DNA of 64,000 nucleotides from Gaiellaceae bacterium (GTDB lineage Bacteria; Actinomycetota; Thermoleophilia; Gaiellales; Gaiellaceae), in contig BPGK01000001.1 of assembly GCA_026002995.1 (NCBI GenBank), positions 558,001-622,000 on the forward strand, read 5' to 3'. Numbering within the stretch: position 1 is the first letter of the stretch; each line of letters starts with the position of its first letter. Made by a program: the position numbers and the translations under genes. Positions 27,429 through 34,918 of the stretch are shown here, one piece after another. The notes beneath the pieces were generated by a model that was given only the letters and a program-made list of their open reading frames with translations, was not told the DNA's origin and ran no database searches.

Positions 27429-28402
27429 CCGCCGCGCGAGTCACGGCCGGCACTCCGGTGATCACGCCGGGCGACACGATCGACGAGCTCTTCCCCGCAG
27501 TGCGGCATCAGCGTCGCTTCCATCTCGGCGCGATCTCCTGGCCGTCGAGCGCGGACGAGGTAGATCTCTATCGGCGGACGCTCGACACGGTCGCATGGCC
27601 GCATTCGACGTTCGAGGGCTCGGCGACGCCGGCGGCCGCGCTCGACGAGGTCGACACGACGCTTCTTCCCCATCACACCGAACCGTGGTGGTTCGTGCGT
27701 CGATGGAACCGGCGCCTCGACGAGTACGAGCTCGTCCGGGACGCTATCCGGGAGGTCATGGTCTTCACTGCCGGCGCCGACCCGAAGTGGACGGCATACG
27801 TCGACGTCGGCACGAGCTTCGCGGAGCCCGTCAGCCAACCCTTCGACGTCTGGTGGGAGAGCGGATTCGCCGAGCAGCCGATCATCGGAGGCTCGACGCT
27901 CGTCATTCATCGTCGCGCGCCCGACGTCTACGGCGGGTGGGAGGCCGAGGAGGACGAACCCCGGTTTGCGGTCCTGCGGTCGCCCGCATTCCGCGCGTTC
28001 ACAGAGCTCCGCGATTGGCTGAACCTCTCCGTGCCCGAAGCCACTACGCTGATCGGGGTCGGCCGCACGACTCCGAATGCATGGGAGCGGGAAGGCCGTG
28101 AGCCACGGCCACGACAGGCCCGGAGGCTCTACCAGCTGCACGGCCTGGTCGGGACGCTGGTACGCCGGCTCGGCCTCGATGAGGCGCGGGCGTGGCTCCA
28201 GCAGGGCGATCCGGCACGGTGGCGCCTCATGGAGGACGAGGACATCAGCATGTTCGCGAAGGCTGTTGAGACCATCGCAATGGGGCCGGCTCGGCCTCCA
28301 CGTCATGTCGCAGGAAGCGAGATCGCGGACGACCCAAATGCAGCGCGAGTCTTGCCCGGCGGCACAAGGCGTCGCGTCACCGTGCGACGGAGAAGGCGAT
28401 GA
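27425..28402 (+). CDS. Island protein with C-terminal HTH / Xre-antitoxin-like domain
   Basis: 325 residues. The first ~210 residues are unassigned (RFHLGAISWPSSADEVDLYR, EPWWFVRRWNRRLDEYELVRD, FDVWWESGFAEQPIIGG). The C-terminal ~100 residues look like a DNA-binding helix-turn-helix plus helical partner-binding region (LRDWLNLSVPEATTLIGVGR, NAWEREGREPRPRQARRLYQ, VGTLVRRLGLDEARAWLQQG), as in Xre/MbcA antitoxins. Translationally coupled to the TIGR04255 gene. It may regulate the operon or bind its partner. Confidence 0.7.
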   Translation: MTAARVTAGTPVITPGDTIDELFPAVRHQRRFHLGAISWPSSADEVDLYRRTLDTVAWPHSTFEGSATPAAALDEVDTTLLPHHTEPWWFVRRWNRRLDEYELVRDAIREVMVFTAGADPKWTAYVDVGTSFAEPVSQPFDVWWESGFAEQPIIGGSTLVIHRRAPDVYGGWEAEEDEPRFAVLRSPAFRAFTELRDWLNLSVPEATTLIGVGRTTPNAWEREGREPRPRQARRLYQLHGLVGTLVRRLGLDEARAWLQQGDPARWRLMEDEDISMFAKAVETIAMGPARPPRHVAGSEIADDPNAARVLPGGTRRRVTVRRRRR

Positions 28403-29290
28403 GCCTCGATCGAGGAGCGTGCGATCGCACCCTGGCCCAGTGACGTCCTTTCGGCGCTCAAGCGGTTCAAGCTCGGCGACCTCGTCGCCGGGGTTCCGTT
28501 CGTCTACCACGGCGCCGTCGAGGACGGCCTTCCTCTCGACTATCCGCCGCCCGATGCGGAGGACGATGATGTGGAGGCGGCTGCGGAGCGCGAGGACCCC
28601 GCTCCTCGAGACCGTGAGTTCGACGCGCTCGCCTGGGAGCCACCGGACGGCGACGGCTACGCGATCATCACGACGCAGACGTGCGATCTCTGTGAGGAGG
28701 GCGAGCCGAGCCAGCCGTGGTTCATGGTGAGCCCGGTGCGTCGGATGTCCGGCGCGCACGCGAGCAGAACGCTCCCCGGCTTCATGTACCGCATCTCGCC
28801 GCCAGATCTCCCGGGAGCCACCTGGGCAGCTGATCTCCGCATGGAGGTCCCGGTCGAGAAGACATTCCTCGTCGGCAAGACCCCGATCGCCGGCTTCGCC
28901 GACGAGAGAGGTCTCATCGACTTCGCCGATGCCCTGGGCCGGCGTCGCGATCGTGCCGCGCTCGCGTCGTCACTCGTCGGCGCCGTCGCAACTACGCTGC
29001 GCGAGCGACGTCGTCGCCAGGACGGTTTCAAGAGGATGCTGCGCCGAGAGGTCTACAGTGTCCGCCTGCGGATTGAGGAAGGCACGCGCGAAGCGCCAGT
29101 GAGCGTGGTCGTGCATGTTTTCACCAGAGGTCCCGTGTCGGACAACGTGCGTGACCGATTCGACGCGTGGTGGGACGAGGCACGCGAGGCCTGCGACCGT
29201 GTGGGAATCACGCTGCTGCCGACAAGGTTCCACGCATGCGAGGCCGACCTCGACATTTACGAGGACGCCATCGCACTCGATCTCGGTTGA
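28403..29290 (+). CDS. QTCDL-motif protein, no normal start codon
   Basis: The frame downstream of the previous gene's TGA is clearly coding (SDVLSALKRFKLGDLVAGVPF) but holds no ATG/GTG/TTG until 28571. The ATG at 28399, in the usual ATGA overlap, is in another frame and stops after 14 codons, so a one-base indel near CGATCGAGG is likely. Alternatives are TGA read-through from the previous gene (same frame) or a short form from GTG 28571 (239 residues). Motifs: YAIITTQTCDLCEEG, WFMVSPVRRM, and a C-terminal domain with FDAWWDEAREACDRVG. Function unknown. Confidence 0.6.
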   Translation, partial: ASIEERAIAPWPSDVLSALKRFKLGDLVAGVPFVYHGAVEDGLPLDYPPPDAEDDDVEAAAEREDPAPRDREFDALAWEPPDGDGYAIITTQTCDLCEEGEPSQPWFMVSPVRRMSGAHASRTLPGFMYRISPPDLPGATWAADLRMEVPVEKTFLVGKTPIAGFADERGLIDFADALGRRRDRAALASSLVGAVATTLRERRRRQDGFKRMLRREVYSVRLRIEEGTREAPVSVVVHVFTRGPVSDNVRDRFDAWWDEAREACDRVGITLLPTRFHACEADLDIYEDAIALDLG

Positions 29291-29461
29291 GACCCCGCTT
29301 CCGCCCGGTGGCAGGCAGTCGGGCGAGTCGCGCCGTCCCCAAGGGGAGAAGCGACGGCACCGAAGGCGTGAGTGAGTTCGCTCGTCGTTTGCTTTACGAA
29401 GTGCTAAAGCGCATGCTAGTGTGCGTTTCGCTTAGCTAATCGGAAAGCGACGAAGGAGACG

Positions 29462-29779
29462 ATGTCCGCAAGAACTGCGAGGGCGCTCAGAAATGTGGAG
29501 AAGGCGGTTGCCGAGCTTCGTGCGTCGCTTGCGGCCGAAGATGCTCAGGTGGCGGGCGACGAACGATGGCTCCGGATGCTGACGATGGTTGAGGATGCCG
29601 GCGGGACAGTGACTCGCGACGAGTGGCGGGAGCTGGGACTCAAGTGCGGCTACGACCCGCGGGGCCTTGGCGGGTTCTACCGAGGGACGTACGCCTCGAT
29701 GCGTGTGAATCCCGACGGCACGCGATCCCTGACGGCTGCCGGAGTGGAGTACCTCACAAAGTACGGCCGGAAGCGCTGA
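29462..29779 (+). CDS. 105-residue island protein, possible winged-helix
   Basis: ATG with GAAGGAGAC just upstream, and an AT-richer promoter-like stretch (CTTTACGAAGTGCTAAAGCG, then TAGTGT). An N-terminal helix (ALRNVEKAVAELRASLAAED) precedes a compact domain that reads like a winged helix (WLRMLTMVEDAGGTVTRDEW, GLGGFYRGTYASMRVNPDG, LTAAGVEYLTKYGRKR). Possibly DNA-binding. Monocistronic. Confidence 0.6.
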   Translation: MSARTARALRNVEKAVAELRASLAAEDAQVAGDERWLRMLTMVEDAGGTVTRDEWRELGLKCGYDPRGLGGFYRGTYASMRVNPDGTRSLTAAGVEYLTKYGRKR

Positions 29780-29920
29780 GCGCAACAAGAAGCCGATCGC
29801 ACCCGACGCACGAGTGCGTGTGCGTCGGGTGTGCATGGTCTCGCTCTACACCTCGTGGCCACTCACCGAGATGGCGGCGACGCTCGAGAAGATTGTGATG
29901 GCGCTCGAGTAGCCGCCCGC

Positions 29921-30730
29921 CTACAGCGTCAGCGGGCTCGCGGTCTCGGTCTCGACCTTGGCCTTCCGCGCCTCCCAGGTAGCGACGAGGAAGCTGGCCA
30001 TCGCGCCAGCCAGGTTGACCGCCAGCTCGGCGTGTCGCGGGGCGGGGCGGACCGGCTTCGATCCCTGTCCGTGCGCGTCGCTGATGCGGTTGCGCAGCGT
30101 GGCGAGCCCGTTCACGACCGACCAGCAGCCGCCGAGGATCTGCTTGAACGCCTCTTCAGTGTGTTCGCTCGGGGCGATGTTCAGGGCCGAGGCGACCTTC
30201 CCGTAGAGCTTGGGCAGGTCGTCGTCGCTGTAGGTGACCTGCAGGTCGTCGAGGATCAGCTTGCAGACGGTCTCGAGCAGAGTCCGGGCAGCGGTGATCG
30301 CTCCCTCGGGATCCGATGCGCGCCGACTCAGCGCCTTGTCCCAGGCTGCATGCACGTGGTCGGCGTCGAGTGTCGACAGCGTCTCCGTCGTCGCCGCATC
30401 CGAAGGCGTCTCGCCAGCCTCGAGCGCCTCGAGGAGCGGAGCGAAGGCGTCCCAGATCTCGGTGCGTCGCTCGTGGTAGTGCGCCCAGCGGGCCTTGATG
30501 TAGCCCCAGAACTGCGCCGGGTCGCGGCAGGTGCGGACGAACGTCGGCACGAGCTCCTTGCTCCGCGAGTCGTTCATCAGCCGGCGGCGCAACTTCCCGT
30601 AGTCGTACGGGGTGATGGAGCCGCCGGTGGCGTGCGCGAGTAGGCCGTTCTGCAGGGCCTCGGCGGCCTCGTACAGCGTCAGTTCGTCTAGATCGGGTTC
30701 GGGCTCGTCATCCTCGAAGAACACGAGCAC
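29921..30730 (-). CDS. Abortive-infection C-terminal-domain protein
   Basis: 269 residues from a GTG 15 nt after the upstream stop; the 526-residue track ORF wrongly joins two genes. The N-terminal ~130 residues are unassigned (EPDLDELTLYEAAEALQNGL). The C-terminal region matches the Abi_C pattern: GAITAARTLLETVCKLILDD, LPKLYGKVASALNIAPSEH, QILGGCWSVVNGLATLRNRI. Such proteins accompany phage-defence or toxin-like systems, but the activity of this one is not shown by the sequence. Minus-strand operon with the frameshifted gene. Confidence 0.75.
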   Translation of the reverse strand: MLVFFEDDEPEPDLDELTLYEAAEALQNGLLAHATGGSITPYDYGKLRRRLMNDSRSKELVPTFVRTCRDPAQFWGYIKARWAHYHERRTEIWDAFAPLLEALEAGETPSDAATTETLSTLDADHVHAAWDKALSRRASDPEGAITAARTLLETVCKLILDDLQVTYSDDDLPKLYGKVASALNIAPSEHTEEAFKQILGGCWSVVNGLATLRNRISDAHGQGSKPVRPAPRHAELAVNLAGAMASFLVATWEARKAKVETETASPLTL

Positions 30731-30744
30731 ATCGTAGGTGCCGC

Positions 30745-31501
30745 CTACTCGCCGATGGCCGTGCGGACGAGCTCGCTGAAGCCGATATAGAGATGCGCGA
30801 GGCCGGCGGCCGCGCCGAGGAACGCCAGGCGCTCGTTGTGCTTGTGGAACGGATCCCGCTCCCACGCAGCGACGAGGTCCCGCTGCTTGTCCCAATGGAT
30901 CAGATCGCCGAAGTGGTAGGCCGAGAACAGGTAGACGGGCGAGTGCTCGCTGCCGAACTCGAGGTTCGGGTCGACCTTGCGGCGGACGAGACGCTTCAAC
31001 TCCGTGGCCTGCAGCTTCCCGCGCGCGCCGCGCCAGGCATCGAGCTGCGCACAGCGCTCGTCGGCCAGACCGTCGGTCTCGGCGGCCGAGGCCTTGCCGG
31101 AGGCGGCCACTGACGATGAGGAAGCTCGCCGGCTCGCCCTTGCCGTCGAACTGGCGCAGGAGGGTCGAGAACCCACGTGTGATCTCCTTCGACGTCTCGA
31201 TCGCTTCAACGTGTTCCTCGCCCGTGTCGTCGTCGAGGTGGACGGTCATCTGGTCGTCCCCTCCGAGCAGCTGGCTCTCGGCCAGCTCCTCGGCCGCGAC
31301 GATGAAGCGCTGGCAGAGCTCGAGGCTCTCCTGGTCGAGGGGCTGCGTGAGCGTCGGGAACGAGCGCGGGTCGGCGATGTCCGGGAAGACGAACTGAAGC
31401 ATCCGCCACCAGAAGCGGAAGGCCTCCGGGTTCGGCGCGCGATCGATCAGCGGCGGCTCGAACGTTAGGACGTTGTTCTCGATAATCGCCTCGGCGGCCA
31501 C
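30745..31501 (-). pseudogene. Frameshifted partner of the Abi_C gene
   Basis: The N-terminal half reads in one frame (AIIENNVLTFEPPLIDRAP, FWWRMLQFVFPDIAD, then GEPASFLIV). The rest reads in another (SGKASAAETDGLADERCAQL, YLFSAYHFGDLIHWDKQRDL, HLYIGFSELVRTAIGE). Dropping one base near 31111 joins them into a protein of about 250 residues. The frame is open upstream of the GTG at 31501 (KKKDGEFVRF) with no start, hinting at 5' truncation as well. Function unknown. Either a real disruption or an assembly error. Confidence 0.65.
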
Positions 31502-31786
31502 GGCTGTGAACCGAACGAACTCGCCGTCCTTCTTCTTCGGCTGACGGGCCGTCGAGCCAGCGTAGCGCCGCCCTGGGCCGCTTCTTCGGCGTCGGGCTAG
31601 CCGTCCAGCCAGAGGCCGACGGCTGCGCTACGCCGTTCCTTGAAGAGCAGCCCAGAAGATCGGCGGGCCGTGGTCGATCGCACGGCGGTGAGCATGACAG
31701 CGTCTGCCAAAGCCGGGTCGTGGCGAGGAGCAGGCTAATCGCTCTGGTGTCAGCCGCGACAACGGTGAGCTACGCCTGTGACTCTG
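31502..31786. other. Non-coding stretch in the island's right part
   Basis: No convincing gene. It contains the open but startless extension of the frameshifted gene up to about 31580 and an imperfect inverted repeat sharing GCGTAGCGC / GCGCTACGC. Probably decayed coding DNA. Confidence 0.4.
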
Positions 31787-31807
31787 GCGCGGGATGTGCG
31801 CGGGATG
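31787..31807. repeat. Arm-type repeat, right edge of island
   Basis: GCGCGGGATGTGCGCGGGATG is a variant of the GCGGGATG pair found at 26311 and 32178, followed by a related GCGTTGTTGTCTG. It lies about 210 bp from the right core. Confidence 0.5.
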
Positions 31808-32017
31808 GCGTTGTTGTCTGCCAAGAAATCCCTGCACACAGGAATGTCCTCGACGACCGCCGACGTGATCTCCGATCTACTTCAACCGGCACAGAACTTG
31901 CGGGAATTTGCGGCCACGAGCGGGTTTCGCCGGCGTCAGCCCGATTCGCGCGAGCACGCCGCTGGCGTGGATTTTGCCCATAAAGGCAACAACAAAGTGC
32001 CAATTTGCAGGTGTTTA

Positions 32018-32062
32018 TGGAGCGTGCCGGGATCGAACCGGCGACCTCCGGCTTGCAAAGCT
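32018..32062 (-). repeat. Right att-like core: 3' half of tRNA-Ala(UGC)
   Basis: Same half-tRNA as at 26151 in the same orientation. It differs at two positions that form a base pair of the T stem (G-C here, A-T there), so pairing is kept. Sequence to its right (to 32242) resembles the left edge of the first island, as if another element begins here. Confidence 0.85.
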
Positions 32063-32242
32063 CTGCTTTGCCTTGCGGGCCTAGCCGGCGCATGCGGGGA
32101 TCACCGGCGAGAGCAGGGATTTCGTCCGGCGCCTTGCGGGGATTGACGGGAGCCGCCGGGGCCTTCCGGCGACCGCGTGCGGGATGTATGCGGGATGAGG
32201 TCGTTGCCTGGTTGCAGAACAGAGAACTGTGAGCCGTCGAAC
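32018..32242. repeat. 225-bp direct repeat, copy 2
   Basis: Aligns with 26151-26375 over its whole length. Includes the tRNA half, several copies of GCGGGGAT, and the arm pair at 32178-32197. Confidence 0.8.
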
Positions 32243-32375
32243 TGCTCGCCCGCGCCGCGAGCAGGACGCGGGCTTCCCATCCCTCAGACCAGGACGGCAG
32301 CTGCGGTCGCCGCGGGCCGCCGCCGGGACCGCCCGCCGGCGGACCCCGCTGCCCTACGCTCGGTTGCGCGAGACG

Positions 32376-32399
32376 AAGCATCAGTATTCGCTTATGCTT
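32376..32399. promoter_or_regulatory. Candidate CmtR operator and promoter
   Basis: AAGCAT (32376-32381) and ATGCTT (32394-32399) form an inverted repeat with a 12-nt spacer in a locally AT-rich segment. TATGCT (32393-32398) could be the -10 and ends eight nt before the cmtR ATG. The overlap of -10 and half-site fits ArsR-family repression. Confidence 0.6.
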
Positions 32400-32406
32400 A
32401 TACAGC

Positions 32407-32751
32407 ATGAGCGTCGAATCTCCAAGCGGCCTGGTCGAGACGAGGGCGCAGCTCTTCCACGGGTTCTCGGACCGCTCGCGGCTCTCGATTGTGGAGGCGC
32501 TTCGTGAGGGCGAGCGGCGGGTGAGCGACGTCGTCGCAGTGACGGGGCTGACCCAGCCGAACGTCTCCATGCACCTCGCCTGTCTTTGGGAGTGCGGCCT
32601 CGTCGCGCGCGAGAAGCGCGGCCGCGAGGTCTACTACCGGCTGATCGAGGGCGTTCCCGAGCTCCTCTCCGCGGCGGACGTGATCCTTGTGGTGGCCGGC
32701 GAGACGGTTGGTGCCTGCCCGCGCTACCGGGTGGGAAGGCGAGCCGCCTGA
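32407..32751 (+). CDS. ArsR-family metal sensor, CmtR-like
   Basis: 114 residues with an ArsR winged helix (RSRLSIVEALREGERRVSDV, TGLTQPNVSMHLACLWECGL, REKRGREVYYRLIEG). The CxxxC in CLWEC together with a C-terminal cysteine (GACPRY) matches the Cd/Pb site of mycobacterial CmtR. It presumably represses itself and the following ATPase until metal binds. CTGA overlap with the ATPase. Confidence 0.85.
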   Translation: MSVESPSGLVETRAQLFHGFSDRSRLSIVEALREGERRVSDVVAVTGLTQPNVSMHLACLWECGLVAREKRGREVYYRLIEGVPELLSAADVILVVAGETVGACPRYRVGRRAA

Positions 32752-34670
32752 GCGGCGAGCACGAGCTCGAGGAGCGCCTCTCCTGGAGGGAGGCGACGTA
32801 TCGCTTTCCGCCGCTTCGGAACGCGCTCGCGGCTGCCGCTCTGACCCTGGCCGGAGTCGTCGCTGAGTTACTGGGCGTTCCGGAGGCGGTGTCGCTCATC
32901 CTCTTCCTGGCGGCGATCCCGGTCGGGGGCTTCTACTTCGCGCGCAAGGGGATCGAGGAGCTCGTCCGCGAGCGCGAGGTCGGGATCGAGATTTTGATGC
33001 TGGTCACCGCCTTCGGGGCGATGGCGTTTGGGCTCTTCGAGGAGGCGGCGGCGCTCGTCGTCCTCTATGCGAGCGCGGAGGCGGTCGAGGAGCTGACCTT
33101 CGCCCGCACGCGCTCGGCGATCCGCGAGCTACTCGACCTCGCCCCCAAGCAGGCGACCCGCCTGCGCGAGGGTCGCGAGGAGCTCGTGGCGGTGGAGGAG
33201 CTTGCGCCGGGGGACCTCTTTCTCGTCCGTCCCGGGGAGGCGATCGCGACCGACGGCCTCATCCGCTCCGGGCGGGGGGCGCTGAACGAGGCGCCCGTGA
33301 CCGGGGAGGCGGTGCCGGTCGAGAAGGGGCCCGGGGCGGAGGTCTTCGCCGGCTCGGTCAACGGCCCGAGCGCGCTCGAGGTGGAGGCGACCCGCCCCTT
33401 CGCCGAGAACACGCTGCAGCGGATCATCCACCTGGTCGAGGAGGCGCAGGAGAAGAAGTCGCGCGCCCAGCGCTTCGTCGACCGCTTCAGCGAGCGCTAC
33501 AGCCCGGCCGTGCTCGGGGCCGCGCTCCTGGTGGCGGTCGTGCCCACACTCCTCGGTGGCGAGTGGGAGGAGTGGGCGCTGCGCGCGATCACGCTCGTCG
33601 TCGCCGCCGCCCCCTGCGCGCTCGTGATGTCGATTCCGGTCGCCGTCGCCGCGGCGATCAGCCGCGGCGGCCGCGAGGGCATCCTCGTCAAAGGCGGCGC
33701 CCAGCTCGAGGCGCTCGGCCGGATCCGCGTCGTCGCCCTCGACAAGACGGGCACGCTCACCGCCGGCCGCCCGCAGGTGACCGACGTGGTCGCACTCGAC
33801 GGAGCGAGCGAACGTGACGCGCTCGCGCTCGCGGCCGCGGTCGAGGCCCACTCGGAGCACCCGCTCGCGGCCGCGATCGTCGCCCACGCCGAGGTGGAGC
33901 GAATCACCTTCGAGCCGGCCGAGGCCTTCGAGGCGCTCGTCGGGCACGGCGCCCGCGCGCGTCTCGACGGGCGCGAGCTGTGGGTGGGAAGCCCCCGCCT
34001 GCTCGCCGAGCTCGCCCCCGAGGCGACGCTCCCGCCACAGGCTGAGGAGCTGCAGGCGCAGGGCAAGACGGTCGCGATCGTCGGCGAGGATGTTCGCCCG
34101 CTCGCGCTCATCGCCCTCCGCGACGAGCCACGGCCGGAGGCCCGTCGCGCGATCGCGGCGCTCCGGCGGCTCGGGATCCAGCACGTCGCGATGCTGAGCG
34201 GCGACAACGAGCGCACCGCCCGCGCGATCGCCGCCGAGCTCGGGATCGACGAGGTGCTCGCCGAGCTCCGCCCCGAGGACAAGGTCGAGGCGATCGAGCG
34301 CCTGCGCGCCGAGCACGGGCAGGTCGCCATGGTCGGAGACGGGATCAACGACGCTCCCGCCCTCGCCCGCGCCGACCTCGGGATCGCCATGGGCACGGGC
34401 GGCACCGACGCCGCCATCGAGGCCGCCGACGTCGCGCTCATGGCCGACGACCTAGACAAGGTGGCCGAGGCGCTCCGCCTCGGTCGGCGTGCGCAGCGGA
34501 TCTCCCGCCAGAACCTCGTCTTCTCGATAGCCCTCCTGGCCCTCCTGATCCCGAGCGCCCTCGCCGGCCTGCTCACCGTCGTCGCCGCCGTTCTCGTGCA
34601 CGAGGTCTCCGAGCTGCTCGCGGTCGCGAACGGGGTGCGGGCGGCACGGCCGGGGCCGGTCTCCGCGTAG
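32748..34670 (+). CDS. P1B-type heavy-metal ATPase with APC motif, apparent CTG start
   Basis: Metal-efflux pump. No ATG/GTG/TTG lies in frame before the first helices; CTG at 32748 overlaps the cmtR stop (CTGA) with GGAAGG upstream, giving 640 residues. There is no N-terminal HMA domain. Features: APVTGEAVPVEKG, the TM6 segment VVAAAPCALVMSIPVAVA with Ala in place of the first Cys of CPC, DKTGTLTAG near 331, HSEHPLA and GDGINDAPAL. The CmtR neighbour suggests Cd, Pb or Zn as substrate, but the missing cysteine makes specificity uncertain. Confidence 0.9.
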   Translation: MSGEHELEERLSWREATYRFPPLRNALAAAALTLAGVVAELLGVPEAVSLILFLAAIPVGGFYFARKGIEELVREREVGIEILMLVTAFGAMAFGLFEEAAALVVLYASAEAVEELTFARTRSAIRELLDLAPKQATRLREGREELVAVEELAPGDLFLVRPGEAIATDGLIRSGRGALNEAPVTGEAVPVEKGPGAEVFAGSVNGPSALEVEATRPFAENTLQRIIHLVEEAQEKKSRAQRFVDRFSERYSPAVLGAALLVAVVPTLLGGEWEEWALRAITLVVAAAPCALVMSIPVAVAAAISRGGREGILVKGGAQLEALGRIRVVALDKTGTLTAGRPQVTDVVALDGASERDALALAAAVEAHSEHPLAAAIVAHAEVERITFEPAEAFEALVGHGARARLDGRELWVGSPRLLAELAPEATLPPQAEELQAQGKTVAIVGEDVRPLALIALRDEPRPEARRAIAALRRLGIQHVAMLSGDNERTARAIAAELGIDEVLAELRPEDKVEAIERLRAEHGQVAMVGDGINDAPALARADLGIAMGTGGTDAAIEAADVALMADDLDKVAEALRLGRRAQRISRQNLVFSIALLALLIPSALAGLLTVVAAVLVHEVSELLAVANGVRAARPGPVSA

Positions 34671-34918
34671 CCCGGGGCCCCTCGCCGGGCGAGCAGGCCG
34701 CCGCGCTCCTGTCGGGCTCGCCACGGCATACTGGGAGCCAGGGTCAGCGATTTGCCGAAGGAAGGGCGAATCGGGGTGGTACCGGCTGGCTCTCGTCGGT
34801 TGTAGTGTCACCCCCCATCGGCGGGGGCCGTCCGGGAAGCAGACGGAACCCCACTGTGAGGAGAGGCGACCCTAGTAGACCCCCGGCTCCGATCACCAGT
34901 CGGGCTAGCCTTGCCACG

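Larger units (their letters stand above)
26151..32017. mobile_element. 5.9-kb accessory island bounded by tRNA-Ala(UGC) 3' halves
   Basis: Both edges carry a 45-nt tRNA-Ala(UGC) 3' half in the same orientation, with paired GCGGGATG arm-like repeats about 160-210 bp inside each edge. This is the geometry left by a tyrosine integrase using a tRNA site. Contents: a three-gene TIGR04255 operon, a small basic protein, and an Abi_C-type pair. No integrase, transposase or replication gene is present, so mobility would need a helper or has been lost. Defence function is inferred from the gene types. Confidence 0.7.

Noticed and set aside
29921-31501. Single 526-residue Abi protein
   Set aside because: The middle 120 residues are arginine/proline-rich shadow; a separate gene with a stop at 30745 reads through there in another frame.
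34671-34918. Riboswitch or small RNA before the beta-propeller gene
   Set aside because: Only a short C-run/G-run pairing is visible and no known riboswitch core could be recognised.
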